Shown: in pieces, positions 37,712 through 51,513 of the stretch | Layout: the number at the start of each line of letters is the position of its first letter | How positions within the stretch are numbered: position 1 is the stretch's first letter | Assembly (NCBI GenBank): GCA_026745465.1 | Contig: JACYXH010000091.1 | Span: 3,202,501-3,266,500, forward strand | From: Lota lota | Lineage: Eukaryota; Chordata; Actinopteri; Gadiformes; Lotidae | Direction: 5' to 3' | DNA: 64,000 bases | Program-made: the position numbers and the translations under genes | Notes under the pieces: model-generated | Told to the model about the DNA's origin: nothing | Databases searched by the model: none | Seen by the model: only the letters and a program-made list of their open reading frames with translations

Positions 37712-40700
37712 GGACAGCAAGCGTGGAAATTACGTGACTCCCGGCATCCAGTCAGTGGCCGCGGCCCAACCCACACCACTCTCGAGATAATAGTGATGAT
37801 AATTGTTGTGTTCCCAAACCTTTTCTCGCCACTGGATCAGCAGCCAGCGAACCACCTTGATTCGTCCCGCCTCTCCCGATTAGCCACTCCCAGCCTGAGC
37901 AGAGGTGACGCGCAACCAATCTTGAAAGGTTACGACCATCAAGAGAATAAACTCCATGAGATGCAATAAACCAACAAATGAATGTCATAGTAGCTTGATA
38001 GTCAAACCATGGGAATATAGTTTGGCAATTTCGGGGAAAGAGCATGACATTCTTCATAGACAACATGCATATTTCATAGACTCAGTGCATCATTGTGGTT
38101 CAGTATTGGTATAGTGCATCTACAGATTTTGGGTTGTTTTGTTCATATCTAAAGCTGCATGTCACTGTATGTCTAGAGTCTCATGAATGACTATTCTCTC
38201 TCCCTCTGTCTTTCTCTCCTCTGCTCTCTTCTCTTCCTCCCCCCCCCCCCCTCACAATTTAAAAACAAGAGGAAGAGATGACTCAAGCTATTGAACGTCT
38301 CATAATGATGGCGGTATAATCGGCCCATTAAACATTCTTGTGTCCCATTGTCCAACGTGTACAGTGGCATAAGATGGCTAATTAAGCAAGATGGCTTACC
38401 CCAAATGGTGTAGACTTAGAAAGTAAAGGGTCTTTAAATATATCGAGATATGAAAGCCTTATGTCCACCTGTCCTGTATAATTTTCTGATAACATTGAGC
38501 GCAATTCTTTCACTTTATATTTTCTTGGAGGTTGACGAGAGAAGGACCAGCCCCGTTTGCTGAAAGCTGCTGCTGTTCTTCGCACTGTTTCACAGAGAAA
38601 GACCGCCTTCTGCAGCGCGAGATAAAAAGTGACAAGTGGTGACAAATTCATAACGGCTTTGTGTTCTCACAGTTTGTAGGGATTCTAAGGCTAGGCTTGG
38701 AATACGGTGACGCTGGCTGACAGGGATTTCATCGGCCTGAACCTGCCACACATTGAGGCATAGAGACAATCCCCCCACCCCCGACAAGAATTGTCTTGGA
38801 AAGTCAAACCGTTTTTTTTTTTTTTTTTTTTTTACCACTCGCACAGGATGGGTCAGACAGCAAGGTGAAAGTGTTGCAAGGTTGATTTGAAACGACAGCA
38901 GCATAAAGTACTCCGTTGACATGTCGAACACGACAAGGGACTGACCCATGAAGGCCCCTTTAGATATTCAACAGCCCTCAACTTATTTTTTTACCAAGAT
39001 AATTTCCTTATGTCTTGTCAAAAGTAGGCAGTACTCAAAAAAAGCATGTTATTTAAGGAAATAGGCAAAGCATAATAGTTGTGTGTATGTTTATATATAT
39101 ATATATATACTTATTTTAAATAAATATAGGTAAAGTGTAGGTAGAGTGTAGTATGTAGGGCAATGTGGGGCTGTACCCACCTCAGAATAGTCCAATTCAA
39201 CTCTGATTAGCTTGTTAAATCGATTATTATAACCTAATATAACCTTGTTTCCAGTACACAGCATTACGGTAGCTGAGTTAAGTTAACATGCACAACTTGA
39301 CCACATCTTATTACAATAACGGTCCTGATCGTTTTTTCGCCTTTGCAGCACATGCCAGTCAATGTTGTTTTCTTGTTCGAGCTAACATGAAGTAAGCGTC
39401 TCCTCTTGAAGCATGAGTTCCCTTGTCCATGTCTCGTTCAATGAGAGATGAGTTGAGTTGTTGCAGGAAGAGAACAGGGGAAATATGAGTGAGAGCTATA
39501 GAGTGGAGAGTTTGTTGTGTGGGACTACGGAAAGCGTATTTTTGTGTTATCTAAAATATTCAGGTGAATTGGACTGAGATTGTAATGACAATAGGGAAAT
39601 ATCCTGGAACAACGAGATTTCAGAGAGAGACTTCTCCTTGAGCTTGACTTGGTTGGACACAATAACAAACAGACCATGATCAAGTGAAATGGAGAAAAAA
39701 AACTTGTTTTATTTATCTGAAGTGATCCTTTCCATAACGATAGAATATAATCTCAGCCTGTCAGTGGCAAAAGAAAACACTTTTAGAGGCCATTGACGGG
39801 AGTTATTGCCCCAAAGGATTATGGCCGTAGCGTTCTCGCTGAGAGAATTTGAGTTGACTCTGGGATCTCTGAACGACCAGTCGACTTTTAAGGTCCAGCC
39901 CTTTAATAATGTATATGGAGGTAGCAGCAGACCTTTTGTTGCAAAAAGAAGAGCAGTAGATTGCTCAACCACAGGGATACTCTACAGTAAGTTAAGACAA
40001 AACTCCAAATACCATTTTATCAAGTATATTGACTGGATGACCAATTCATCTGTTGTGGGTAATATTATGAAGTAGTAAGTAATATTTGCTTTTGGCAGCA
40101 GAATAACAGCAGTTTTAGGAATAAATAGCAATTCAAAGAAGTAATAATACAAAAAAGAAAATTTGCAATCCACCAATGTTATTATCTGGAAGCAATAAAC
40201 TCTTAAGAACTGGAAACAGAGCACAGAGAACATTCTTGGCTTCTAATTGTGGATCCTCTTTCTAGTGCATCTCCTGTCAGTCACTATGTCTGTCTGCATC
40301 TGTTTGAAGCCACCAACATGAAGAAACATGTTCAGCGTGTGTGTGGGTATGTGTTTGATCACACCTGAGCCTTGTTGAGGTGTGATTAGTTTAAAATAAA
40401 CAAGACAGCAAAGTACATTGTCAAATGTTAACCTGCACATGATGACAGCCAAGAGAACGATGTCCACCCTGGTGGCCAATGAAGTTAATAAGGAGCTAAT
40501 CTCGGCTCCATCAGTGCTACTATGTGAACTTCTGTGGAGAGACTGCACAGGGAACCAGAAACTGCAAGTGGCAGAGTTACACCTTGTTTCCTGTTTCTTT
40601 GCGGAGATATTCAACTGAAGAAAACTCATTCGCACCATTGGATTAAGCTATCATAAGGGGATTTAATTAAGTGTATTTCTACAGTGGCCACTCTACACAG

Positions 40701-43700
40701 TGTTGATTGTAATCTTTTACAGACACTTTTTACAGTTTACTGCTGCTGGCCGAATTGTTTGATAATTATGTGCTTGCAGATTCCCACCTTCAGCAACATG
40801 ATTGGTCGAAACAAATACAAATGGAAAGAAACATTATTTTGTGATGGCATACATACCCTAATATTAATGCACTTATTTCCCACAAGTCACATTTATGGGC
40901 CCAACTGGTTTTAAGCTGTTTGAATCCTAGCTAGGTGTTGTGCTGTACTTGTTTTGGCAGATGAAGAAGGTAGTGAGATGTACAGGCAGCTAGAGAGGAG
41001 GATATGTATGTCATACGAGGGAATTCATTTTGTAAAAACACTCTACTATTGGCAGCTTATAGCTCAAGATGCAAAACACGGAGCGTAGGAGAATAATTCA
41101 GCTAGATGTGTAGAGTTATTGTTAAATAAATCTAAAAGTGTGATTCACCATGTGTATATATCTTTATATTCTCTACACCATGGCCTGCATTTTATAATCA
41201 CCGCTCTATAGCAAAGAAACAAAATTGAATATAAAAACAAAGAATATATTGATTATTTTAAGGAACAAACTCCTATTTGTTGGTTTCAGTAGGCCACTGT
41301 CAGATGTCAAATGTACATGAACAGTAATGGGGTTAAACCTCACTCATCAACCATCCATCTGCAGCGTGTTGACGTCAGGAAAAAAAAGACCACAGCTTGC
41401 CAGTACATTTATAGATCCTTCTTCCCACATTCATGGAAGGTGGGAAACAGTGGGGGGTTAGGGTTGGGAAGGGGGGAAGGGGGGGGCGGGGAGGGAGGAG
41501 GTAGGGGTATAAGTATGTGAAAATGGCGATTAATTTGATTGACTCCGATGAGTTGGCCAATATGTATTGACTGAGCATCGGCAGCAGTAGCAAGAGGCTC
41601 CTATCTGAGACAGTCAATCAGGTGCAATTAATCTCTGGTTGGGTGATGGTAGCAGTTGGCGGCTATGTGGCTCTCTGCTGCTGGCATCATTACACACTCG
41701 GGCGCCCACTGCCTTTTTAAAAAGGTGTGTGTGTGTGTGTGTGTGTGTGTGCTGCTGGGCTGCTCTATTTGTGCATCGGACCATGCGGTGTATGAGCAAG
41801 GCTGGGGACATTACCCCTCGCTGGGTGTCATGACACCATGCCCTTGTCACGGCAGCCTGCAGGGATGCAATCTGTGTACGACCATTATCGATGTTCTGTT
41901 TTCGGAAAGGTAATTTTAAGCCGGGTCAGTAATTCAACATCACTGGGACAATTATGTCTGATTAATTTTTTTGTACTTTACTTTAGAAATCATGATAACA
42001 TGGCTGATCCAGATATTATATTATTATATATTTTAAAATGAGGAAATACACAAATGGCAGCATCTGTGCGAATGCAACAAAACGGGTTTGATGCGGTGAA
42101 GTCAAGGGGAAATATTATAATTTCAGTTCTAAAAGCTTTTTTTTTTTATCTTTGAATAGATTCACATTTTCATAATCAGAACCATTGCCTTTTGAGATAG
42201 CATGTATTTACCATAAACAGTTTGTTTTGTTCATCAAACATTGTACGGATGTTAGCCATTCAGAAACTAAGGTCACCATGGTACATTTACAGTTATTCGA
42301 TTCTTACACGGACGAGAAGAAAAGCCTTCAACTTTTGTAATGTCATGCAAACAAATGTATTCATCCATAAAATCAGATCAGGGATTATGAGAGACCCTGA
42401 GTCAAATACGTTTCATGATACATTAACCATGAACACATTTAATGCAAATGGCACTTCATCAGCACATCATAACAAAAGCAAACAAAACAGGGTGGGGGAC
42501 GACAAACCAATCAAAGGTTAGTCATAAAGCCAGGCCCTATGTACCTTCTCAAAGTTTGGCTTTCACAAAGTTTTTGCTATTTTGAAGACGGTGAGGTATG
42601 CGATCATTATGCTAATTTGGATACACTTTTGGATGTCTCGTCTTTTAATCTTCTGTTCTTGTTTGCGATGCATAAAACCGCAAGATGATCTGTTGGTGAA
42701 CTCTTAGATGATCCATTTGATCATCCAGCTTCATACTATTCCATGGGACTGCAAGATCAAATGCAGACGTTGTGCTCTTTGAGTAATTTCTAGCTAACAA
42801 CATGTGCTAATTGAGCTCCGTGAATACTTACTCTTTTATTTAAGGACATGGCCACTGTTGTTCTGGGTTGTCCTTATTTCTGGAAAGGAACGGAACCTCA
42901 GCAACACTCAAGTATTATCTGACTAGAGAAGTGCTGATTGGTGTATCTTAAGTACTGCAGACTTTGTTATTCAAATTAAACATTACAACATAAAGTTACA
43001 ACACCACGGTATTGCTTTGGTCTTTAGAACGCCATGATCTGAATTTGGCCATCATATATATTTTATATTTTAATATTTATTTATATTGTTATATCTATTT
43101 TTTTCAGTTCTGTTTGTTGACTTGTATTCCCTACCATTGGTTGGCTGTTTTAAATGCTTGCCAACAAATATAAAACATCTTTCTATAACTTTATTGGCAT
43201 AAGTTCTGGTTCCAGTTATTTTTTAAACTTGGAAATTGTATATATTGCTCAGAGAATAGAGAATAATAGATGTGGTTCCTGCGTCTGTGGCGCATAGACT
43301 GTGTGGAGGTATAGGGATTGTGGGTGAAAAGGAGATGTATTTGGTGTCAGCATTACAACTGTAGCTTTGCTAGTAGGTGTGCGTATGTCTGAGAGAGGGT
43401 GGGGGTGTGTGAGAGAAGGTAAGGGTATGTGAGAGTTTGGTGACACTAATACATTATTTGACTGTGGTCAGTCATTTCTGACTGGAAATATCACAGATGT
43501 TTAAGATCTGAATTAAAATACTTAAATGGTGGTGATCAGTCATTTTATGATGCCTTATATTGACAAATCATGAAGCCTCATAGAAATGTAATGAAATAAG
43601 CCATCTTTTTATTTTCTAATTTGACCGCAACACAACACAAGGCCTCAGGGACAGTGCGCCTGAGGGCCATGGATACCTCAGAAGGGTGTTAATTGCCATG

Positions 43701-45093
43701 GGGGATATGGATGGAACAAGGATATAGTCCCTTGGGTGCTCCAAGATCTGATGTAGGGGGGTCCTTTGTCATACAGGACTTGGGGTTGAGGGGAGGCAAT
43801 GAATCTGTGGTTGGAGTTGCAGAGCAAAGGCGAAAGGCCCTGGGACATGGGAGAGGTGAGCAAAAGGGGTACCAGAGTGGTTAAAGTTCAGAAGAACAAT
43901 TGGAAAAGGGTCACGTTTTTGCTGGGAGAAAGCTGTGGGGTCAATGGAGGGCTCTGTCTTTGTGGAGCAGATGAAGAAAGGAACAATTGCTTGCCGTTTT
44001 GTAATGGAGAGATTTGTAGTACATACTGTACATACTGTATACAATATAACAATAGTGCTTGTGTAATGTGCTATTTGCGGGCACATTTGTTACTTAAAAA
44101 TTGTGATGCATGAACATTTTCTCAAGAACCCAATCCGATTGCAGTAATACATTTGTAGAAACTAATTCATGAATGACATTTTTTCGCTTATTATATTTAG
44201 TTGGTGGTTATCAAACCCGCTATTCTGAATTATGATCTAGGCATGCACGTCAAAAGTTCAAACCATTGCACATTTTCTGCACCCCAAAATGTGTTCAAAA
44301 ATAAATAAAAAAGGGCATCTCACTTCTGAAAAGTGGATTTTGTGAGCAGACAACATCCCTAGTAATTTCCCCTGGTACAACAGCTGAGCACACTCTTCTG
44401 TGTGCAATGACAAACGGAAAGGGTTAGCCTGTCCCTGCAGAATTCCTCAGAAACATCGCTCAGATAGACCTAATTTTGCCCAAGGCTCTCTTCACCTGCT
44501 TCTAACCAAAGCAATAAATTAGCAAATATCTTCAAGTATACCTGCTTCCTGGACCGTGCAGAAACTGTGCAGACACAAGGGCATGCTGTTCTTTTTCATG
44601 AGCCTTGGGAAATTAAGGACTTCCACAAATTTAAAGTTCACAAGGTCTTATGCACATTTTGGGAAAATTGTGTTGTTTAAAGATTTTTTGGTTTCCTATT
44701 TTGGTTTTATTCATTAATATTGATGTTGCTTCATGGTGTTTGCAACGCCCTATAAATGAACAATAATAGAATCATCGACAATCAACAAAAAAATAATGAG
44801 GAATTCTATATCCCTGAATGTGAAATATGAATTCTGGTCTGCAGTGACAAAACTACTTACTTTGGATAAAAGCAGGACTGTAACATTTCTTAATTGAAAA
44901 CATTTACTACAAAATTCTGGTCAAGAATGATGAAGCCTATAAAAAAGCCATCAACAATGGAATTTATTTTTCTGCATTTTATTCTGTGATGGCAGCACCA
45001 CGTCCACATGGAAAACCTTTGTATAAATCTTTCAAGAATGCAAGTAAGAAGAGACCAATGTGTGGTCTTACTTATAGCGGCAGGTATGAACTT
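37712..45093. other. intergenic, no gene seen
   Basis: Holds a C12 run near 38240, a T22 run at about 38813-38834, a short TA tract near 39095, a G-rich stretch at 41450-41505 and GT at 41726-41751. Open frames are short and unrecognised. Confidence 0.55.
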
Positions 45094-45198
45094 GAGGGAG
45101 AGGGAGAGGGAGAGGGAGAGGGAGAGGGAGAGGGAGAGGGAGAGGGAGAGGGAGAGGGAGAGGGAGAGGGAGAGGGAGAGGGAGAGGGAGAGGGAGAG
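45094..45198 (+). repeat. (GAGGGA)n hexanucleotide repeat, about 17 copies
   Basis: 105 bases of nearly perfect GAGGGA. The plus strand is all purine, a candidate for triplex (H-DNA). Confidence 0.96.
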
Positions 45199-47399
45199 CT
45201 GCTCTTGGAACAGAGAACTAAATTCCAGTAGGTCACCGGGGATTAATTAGCTTTTTTGAAACCCACCAAGCAGATGTCAAGGTAATCTCAGTACGTGGAC
45301 CACAGAGGTCGTGCCGACACAGTATCTCAGAGCCCATCCCACCAGCACCACCGGTGATGCTACACCATGTCAACTTTTAACCACAAACCACTGTCATGCC
45401 GAATCCTGACCCTGTTATCGCTCCCCTCTGACCTCCTCGTCTCATTAACAGAAATATATATAAATAGATGGCCGTTTTACAAGTCATTTAAAAAAGCCAC
45501 TTTTCTGATAAGAAATGGCTTGATTAATTATGTCATGAAATATAGCTCATTATGAGTTGGAACAAATATATATATATATATATATATAAAGGGTGAAACA
45601 GTTTATGTATTTGTGTTGAACCTAGTTCATCCCTAACACAGATGGATATATATGTGTTTTTACATATAGTGAGACTACCACTGCTTACATGGGACACGCG
45701 TGCGAGGGCCGACCCCGCAAAGACACCCGACCTAATTTCAGACCAAGCAGTCCTGTTACTGCATCAGAGCATGACAGCACTTGCGTCGTGTGCTTATATA
45801 TTATTTTAATTAATTAATTAATCATTTATTTATATCAAATCTATTTGAGAGTGGTGTGCTGAAGTATTTCTTTGATTTATTAACATTTTGTATTTGCACA
45901 TGGTGTGCTCAAATATTTATTAAAATGTTTTACGTGCGCATGCTTTGCTTGAATATTGTATTGCTTTAATATGTGCATGGTGTGCTTAAACATTGTACAC
46001 ATTTATTTTATTTTATTGCTATCATCTCTTTCGCTTGGGCACTCGAGGATGGGCACTCAAGTCTTTTGTCCTGCAAGTCGTTTTTCGCACGGTTGGGGTG
46101 GATCCGTAAAATTACGGTGTCCTTTCATATTGTGACTGCATGGGGGGTTGTGATCTAGAACAGCAGGACGCGCGTCAAGCTTCTCTGTACTCTGAAATTC
46201 TCACATATCGCCGAGAATAGCTCCCGTGCCTTTGTTTCCCGGTTGACCCTGCTGTTCCATAATGGCGGCCCACTCCACAGTGGCACAACGTTAATGACTC
46301 AGAAAATGCAGGCAGGTGCAACTGCTCAACGGGAGGCAAGGCGGTATGCCGGCCATTGACGTTTGCTGTTTTAATAAGCAGTTCTGGAGGCTTATAAAGC
46401 ACATCCAATCAAATGCAAGCTATTCATATATATATCTTTATATATATATATCAACGTTTGAAAAGCACACATAAAAAAAAGAAAAACCTGTTCCAGACAG
46501 CTATAATATGATCTCTACCGTATATAAAATACATGAATGCATATAAGAATAGCTGTGAATCAGACTTTTTTTTATTACATTTTTGAAACTCATCCGAGCA
46601 CTGTGTGAACATGTGTACCAAGAGGGAAGGTTTGCAGGAGCTAAGCACCGCGACGGCTCATCGAAGTGGCTCTAAAGCACCTATACCCCTGCCAAAGCAG
46701 CGTGTTTGGCACAATCCTAGTGACTCACAACAACATTTCATTTTCTTCTTGTTCATTCCTTGTGCACATAATTAGGAAGGGCTGCAAATCGGAGATATTC
46801 TGACTAAAACACATCCACAGAAAAGAAAAACATTGAAAAGAACAAGAAAAAAACCAAACGTGACATCCATAGCGAGATGCAACTTAAGTTGTGCTACATG
46901 CATGTACACACACACACACACATGGTGAGGAGTATGACATGAGTGTGCTCATATTGTTGGCCACGTGCTCGCTGTTAGTGTCAAGAGGGAAAGTGGCCGC
47001 ACGATTACATTTTGCGTCATTTCTCTTTGACAAACGGTAATGGCTGTCATTCTGTGTTGCTGTGGCACGCCTTTCGCCATGTGAAATGAGGTGCAGAGAG
47101 GGGAGTTTGCATGACTATAACTCCATGTATTCCTGGTGTCAAAACAGTTGTAATTCAAAGTCACATTACCATAAGCTGCTTATGCCCCGGCACCGTCGGT
47201 TTCAGTCCCTTGGATGACATTGAATGGTGATGAATTCTTCCATAATAAGCCAGATCCGTACAGAACTAGTTATTGTTTGCCGATGAAATGTTTAATCCCA
47301 CACAAATTATGGATTTTAACCGAGGAAACACACAGGAAGAGTATTATTTGGTCTTGTTTGTCTTGATGTCATCAATGACTTCTCAGTGAAAGTGTTCTG
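45199..47399. other. intergenic, nothing recognised
   Basis: AT-rich DNA with TA tracts near 45567-45589 and 46425-46450. Between 45,830 and 46,000 a loose motif (TGGTGTGCT followed by AATATT) recurs about four times. No gene supported. Confidence 0.5.
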
Positions 47400-47545
47400 T
47401 GTAGTTCAATAGGTACAGCATGACAGGGTTACGGGTTTGATTCCTCCTAGGACCTACTATCCTAAGATTTCTTTGCAATTTGTTTTATGTGATGCTTTGG
47501 GTAAAGCCCACCACCAATTGGCATATCATAGCCGGTCCTTAGGTG
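47400..47545 (+). mobile_element. degraded tRNA-derived SINE
   Basis: GTAGTTCAATAGGTACAGCA resembles an A box region, and GGTTTGATTCC (47434-47444) matches the B box consensus at 10 of 11 positions. The later GATGCTTTGGGTAAAGC resembles the fish SINE tail. Confidence 0.55.
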
Positions 47546-47774
47546 TCAGTCATTTAAAATTAAAATAAAAACTGTAATAATACTTTTTAATTGTATTAAA
47601 TAAGGCGAGTAAAGTAAAAAAACATAAACTAACTAGCATTAACTTAACACATATAATTGGCTTTTATTTAATCATATTATTAAATAAAAGGGTTTTTAAG
47701 GAAGTATATTTATTAAGTAGCAAGAAAGTTAATAAAAAATGTATATGGAATCACAATGAATTGGTCCATTGGTG

Positions 47775-47778
<4 letters not shown>

Positions 47779-47837
<59 letters not shown>
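47779..47837 (+). repeat. (TG)n microsatellite
   Basis: About 29 TG units. Confidence 0.95.
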
Positions 47838-47845
<8 letters not shown>

Positions 47846-47964
47846 CTGGGGGGATGAGGGGCTGCATGCATTTCTGAGTCTTACAGCTTTCTTGCTTTTT
47901 ACTTGGCCGTGCAGCATTTAAATGTGTTGGTTGCTCGAAATATTAGTTGTATGCTATTGTCCTC

Positions 47965-48025
47965 AGCCTCTCTTGGAAGGCTTTTGGAAAAGCTTTGCAT
48001 AAAAGCTAAATGACTAAATGTAAAT
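47965..48025 (+). mobile_element. SINE 3' tail remnant
   Basis: GCATAAAAGCTAAATGACTA followed by AATGTAAAT matches the end of tRNA-type fish SINEs (GGATAAAAGCGTCTGCTAAATGAC). The head is missing or diverged. Confidence 0.5.
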
Positions 48026-50039
48026 ATCAAGTGACTTAAAAACAATCCCACTGTCTGTCATGTTGGCTATGGTTAGGGTTTGGCTCAGCTGCACGTCTAG
48101 CCAACAGGTGTCAGGATATACTGTATATGTTCCTGCTGTGAGACATTTCATAAAAAACTTCACGTCATTTACACATGCTCCTAGTGCACCCCACATTTTC
48201 TTTTTTGGTTTAATCTTGTTTGACATCGTCCATTGTTTCTTATTCTTTAATTGTCCAGTTCCTGCAATTAATGTGTTGTGATTTGCATTAGTTTTGACAA
48301 CGCTTAACAGCGATGGTGACCTTGTGCGAACATTTGCACTTTAGCTGTGTTGGTTAGTTCCATTAGGCAAGTTTAGTTTGTTCCTACTTTAACCAGGATA
48401 ATCTTCTGCTGTGCCTGACCACATAAATATTATGCACGCGCACGCATGCATGTGCAAGCGCGCACACCATTGTGCACGCACAATAGTGAGATTATCTCTC
48501 ACTCTATTTCTCATACACACTCTCATACACACTCTCACACACACTCTCACACACACACATTGTGTGAGCGCAGATATTTAGACAAACGTGCCACAAAAAC
48601 GGCAGTAAACATAACAATTGTGTGCTGCCGACGGATACATAGAGAGAGCAAAGAGTCGGGTTTCGACACTCCATCATCATTTCCAGCGAGTGGCTCTTAA
48701 GAAAATAGTGGATCAAACCATGATGGATAGCTCTCACATTAGCCTTCGTCTGGAAAACCCCTGTTGGCGTTGGTCACCCAGGTATTCCATCATGCTCGTG
48801 GGATGCGGCTGAAAGAGGTGGACGTGTAGGCCTACCACCAATGCAATCTGTCACACTCGTTCAAGGCACGCCGGGGAGCAATTAACTTTAATCATGCTTC
48901 AACTGGCTTCAATAATTCCAAAAGTAATCACAATACATCAGGCGTGCAGACATCAAATTTAGACTTAGCACATGGCGCGCTTCCTCTTCCACCCGTTCCC
49001 AGGTTTGTTAACCAAGATAATTGTGACGGAGTAAAAGTGGAGAATGTCTCGCCTGTGTTTATTCATTTCTGTGGCGTAGCCGTAAAAACACCTCTGAGTC
49101 TATGGCGGTTGGATGCGTGTTGACGGGTACAAGTTTGTGTGGGAAGCATTTTTTATGGTTTGAATTTGCGGTTCTGCCTCTGCAAGGCCTTGTTTACATC
49201 TGTTCTAGAAAGCCGGCTTCATTGTGAATAAGGGCTCCTTCGATTACGGCTTAGAGGGATTTAAGATGAATTGTTTGTGTTGGAGTTTCTTTGGGGGATA
49301 GGATGTGTGTATCTATGTGTCTGTGCGCGTGTGTGCCTTTGTTCCTTCGATCGCAATCAGACAGTCTCTGGCATCGGTAGTGGGGGGGAACACCATTAGT
49401 TATGTGTGTCTTGTACACAACCTTTGGGCTTATATTTAGTTATGAGGCAATCTGACCCCTTCGACCGCCCTGAAACGAAGGTAGCATCACTGTAATCACT
49501 CTGAATTACCGTTGCCCTTCGGAGACTAGATCATAGTTAAGGCCCTACCTTAACACTTTATTAGAAACAATGTCAATGTCTCTGCTTAATCAATTACAGC
49601 CCGCTGTGTCCCCCTGCGCTCCGATTGTATTGATAGAACCTTAAACCCGGAACCTCAAAGCTCCACAATTTAACTTCTCACTGCATGTTTTTTGCTTTTG
49701 TTCAAATGAATGTAGCAAATTACTAAATGTCTATGGAAGAAAAGCAATCCATCAACGACTCAATTGACCCAGGGAATCATGCTCTCTCATTGAGTTTGCT
49801 CCATGCGGACCAATGGCGAGAAAATCACAATGAGAGCACATGACATCAAAAGGTATAATTAGTAAAGTGGAAAACCAATTTTGTTTTCATTTTTACATAA
49901 AAAAAGAAAGGATAAAAGATTTGCTTCTTGCTTCTTTGTGTTACTCGATTTCAGTTTTCCCAACCCACTTCATTTGCATTAGTGGTAAATCCAATAGAAA
50001 ACATGTAGGAGAAGTGCTCTGTGAATCCTTATTGTGTGG
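48026..50039. other. intergenic, no gene seen
   Basis: Contains a 12-bp repeat (TCTCATACACAC type) at about 48507-48560. The rest shows no recognisable gene or element. Confidence 0.55.
48507..48560 (+). repeat. 12-bp CTCACACACACA-type minisatellite
   Basis: About four copies of a 12-base TCTCAYACACAC unit, then AC repeats. Confidence 0.8.
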
Positions 50040-50262
50040 TTTTCAACAGCAGCCCCTAGACGGTGGAACAGGCTCCCCCTCACCATCAGAAGTGCTCCCA
50101 CTGTTGACACATTTAAAACTCACCTTAAACCCATCTTTTCTCTGTAGCTCTCTGTAAACTTTTTTTACGTGCCCCGTTGTCTTTGAATGTTGTTAGTTCG
50201 GCACTTTGATCAATGGGTGGTATTTAAGTGGACTTTATAAATAAACTTGAACTTATTTGATA
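50040..50262 (+). mobile_element. LINE 3' end (CR1/Rex1/L2-like)
   Basis: The plus strand encodes FSTAAPRRWNRLPLTIRSAP followed by TVDTFKTHLKPIFSL and a stop. This is the typical C-terminus of fish CR1/Rex1-type LINE reverse transcriptase proteins (AAPRLWNSLPL...FKSRLKTHLF). The 3' end has ATAAATAAACTTGAACTT, a usual tail. Everything 5' of this is missing. Confidence 0.78.
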
Positions 50263-50946
50263 CAGGAGTAAACTTCGACTGTGAAATGTTTTGCTGTCAT
50301 ATGTGAACATACATCCACGTATGGCAGCAATTCAGTTTAAAATTTTCACTCTCGAGTTATCCCACCTTTTGTGGGTGTAGACACCAAGTGTCTACACTTT
50401 CAGCAGCAACATGCTAACTGTATCTACCGTAATTATTTGTGTGAAGTTTATAAAGTGGAGGCGAGTTCTCCACCATCCCAACCCAACGCCTTGGGAGGAC
50501 ACAGGGTCCATACCGCTTACCTGCTCGCGTGGGATTGATAGCTTTGACACAAGCGACACCGTATCAAACTTTCTCACAGGCCATCTAAAGTCGCACCTTG
50601 ACGCTGTCAAACCGCGCAGAGCACTTGACACCCTTCTCAATATTCAGCACGCGTTCCTAAACCGCTATGAGCAGATGGCCTGGCTCGTCTCTCGACATAA
50701 ACCCACAAGAAAGAAAGCACTACCTCGCTTTCACACCACAAAAAAGAACGCCATGCGGGCTGGAATAATGGGGCGCCGCTGTGCGTAATAGCCCTGTTTC
50801 TGATGGATTTGTGCACATAACCTCTTTAATTAATGCTTGTCGTTTTCTTTGGTTTCGTTTTTTTGAAAGGGCGACCGAAGGCCTCGATAAAAGCGTCTCT
50901 CTCCCTGACTGATCTGGCTTGTAGGAAGTAGTGGATGGGAACGGGG

Positions 50947-51003
<57 letters not shown>

Positions 51004-51009
51004 CAATGG
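50263..51009. other. non-coding with a GAT repeat
   Basis: The open frame 50411-50788 encodes nothing I recognise. A GAT repeat occupies 50947-51003. Confidence 0.5.
50947..51003 (+). repeat. (GAT)n trinucleotide repeat, 19 copies
   Basis: Uninterrupted GAT/ATG units. Confidence 0.96.
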
Positions 51010-51098
51010 CAGCGGCTGTGTGTTTGTGGTGCGTCGCGTGTCTCCGATGCCACATGTCAATCCCGCGGCCTCATAATGCCGTCGTACGTTGGGGTGGT

Positions 51099-51118
51099 GG
51101 GGGGGGGGGGGGGGACGA

Positions 51119-51170
<52 letters not shown>

Positions 51171-51174
51171 GAGG
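51099..51174 (+). repeat. G16 run followed by (GA)n
   Basis: 16 G residues at 51099-51114, then GA repeats at 51122-51174 with one GGGA interruption. Confidence 0.94.
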
Positions 51175-51444
51175 GACGGATCATTTGTCTCGGGCGTCAA
51201 AGCCACTTGACATTACGGGGGCGGCCTTTCCGCCTCGCATCTCAAACAGCGCTGGCGCTGACGGGCGCGGTGGCAAACCGTGCTCGGCAGCTGATCTGCT
51301 GAGCACTTTGGAGCCACGTGAGACCGGACCGATCCGTCACAAGTCTTTGAGAGCTATGAGAACTGAAAAGTTATGTGCATCGTCGACTTTGAGAAACCCT
51401 GCGATGCTGGCGGGGCCCAGTGGCTGGCCCCGGGAGAGGGAAAG
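51175..51444 (+). other. CpG-rich patch ending in a consensus splice donor
   Basis: This stretch has a CpG density well above its surroundings and ends AAAG followed by GTAAGG at 51445, a strong donor. It could be a first exon with promoter, coding or not. A short frame from an ATG at 51373 reads MCIVDFEKPCDAGGAQWLAP to the donor, but I do not recognise it and no partner exon is seen. Confidence 0.3.
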
Positions 51445-51456
51445 GTAAGGAGGGTT

Positions 51457-51457
<1 letters not shown>

Positions 51458-51492
<35 letters not shown>

Positions 51493-51513
51493 CGTGTATG
51501 TGTGTGTGTGTGC
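51458..51513 (+). repeat. (GT)n microsatellite, imperfect
   Basis: GT units with GC and AT interruptions. Confidence 0.92.

Noticed and set aside
50411-50788. Plus-strand 125-residue open frame downstream of a LINE tail
   Set aside because: Does not match LINE or host proteins I know, and no supporting signals.
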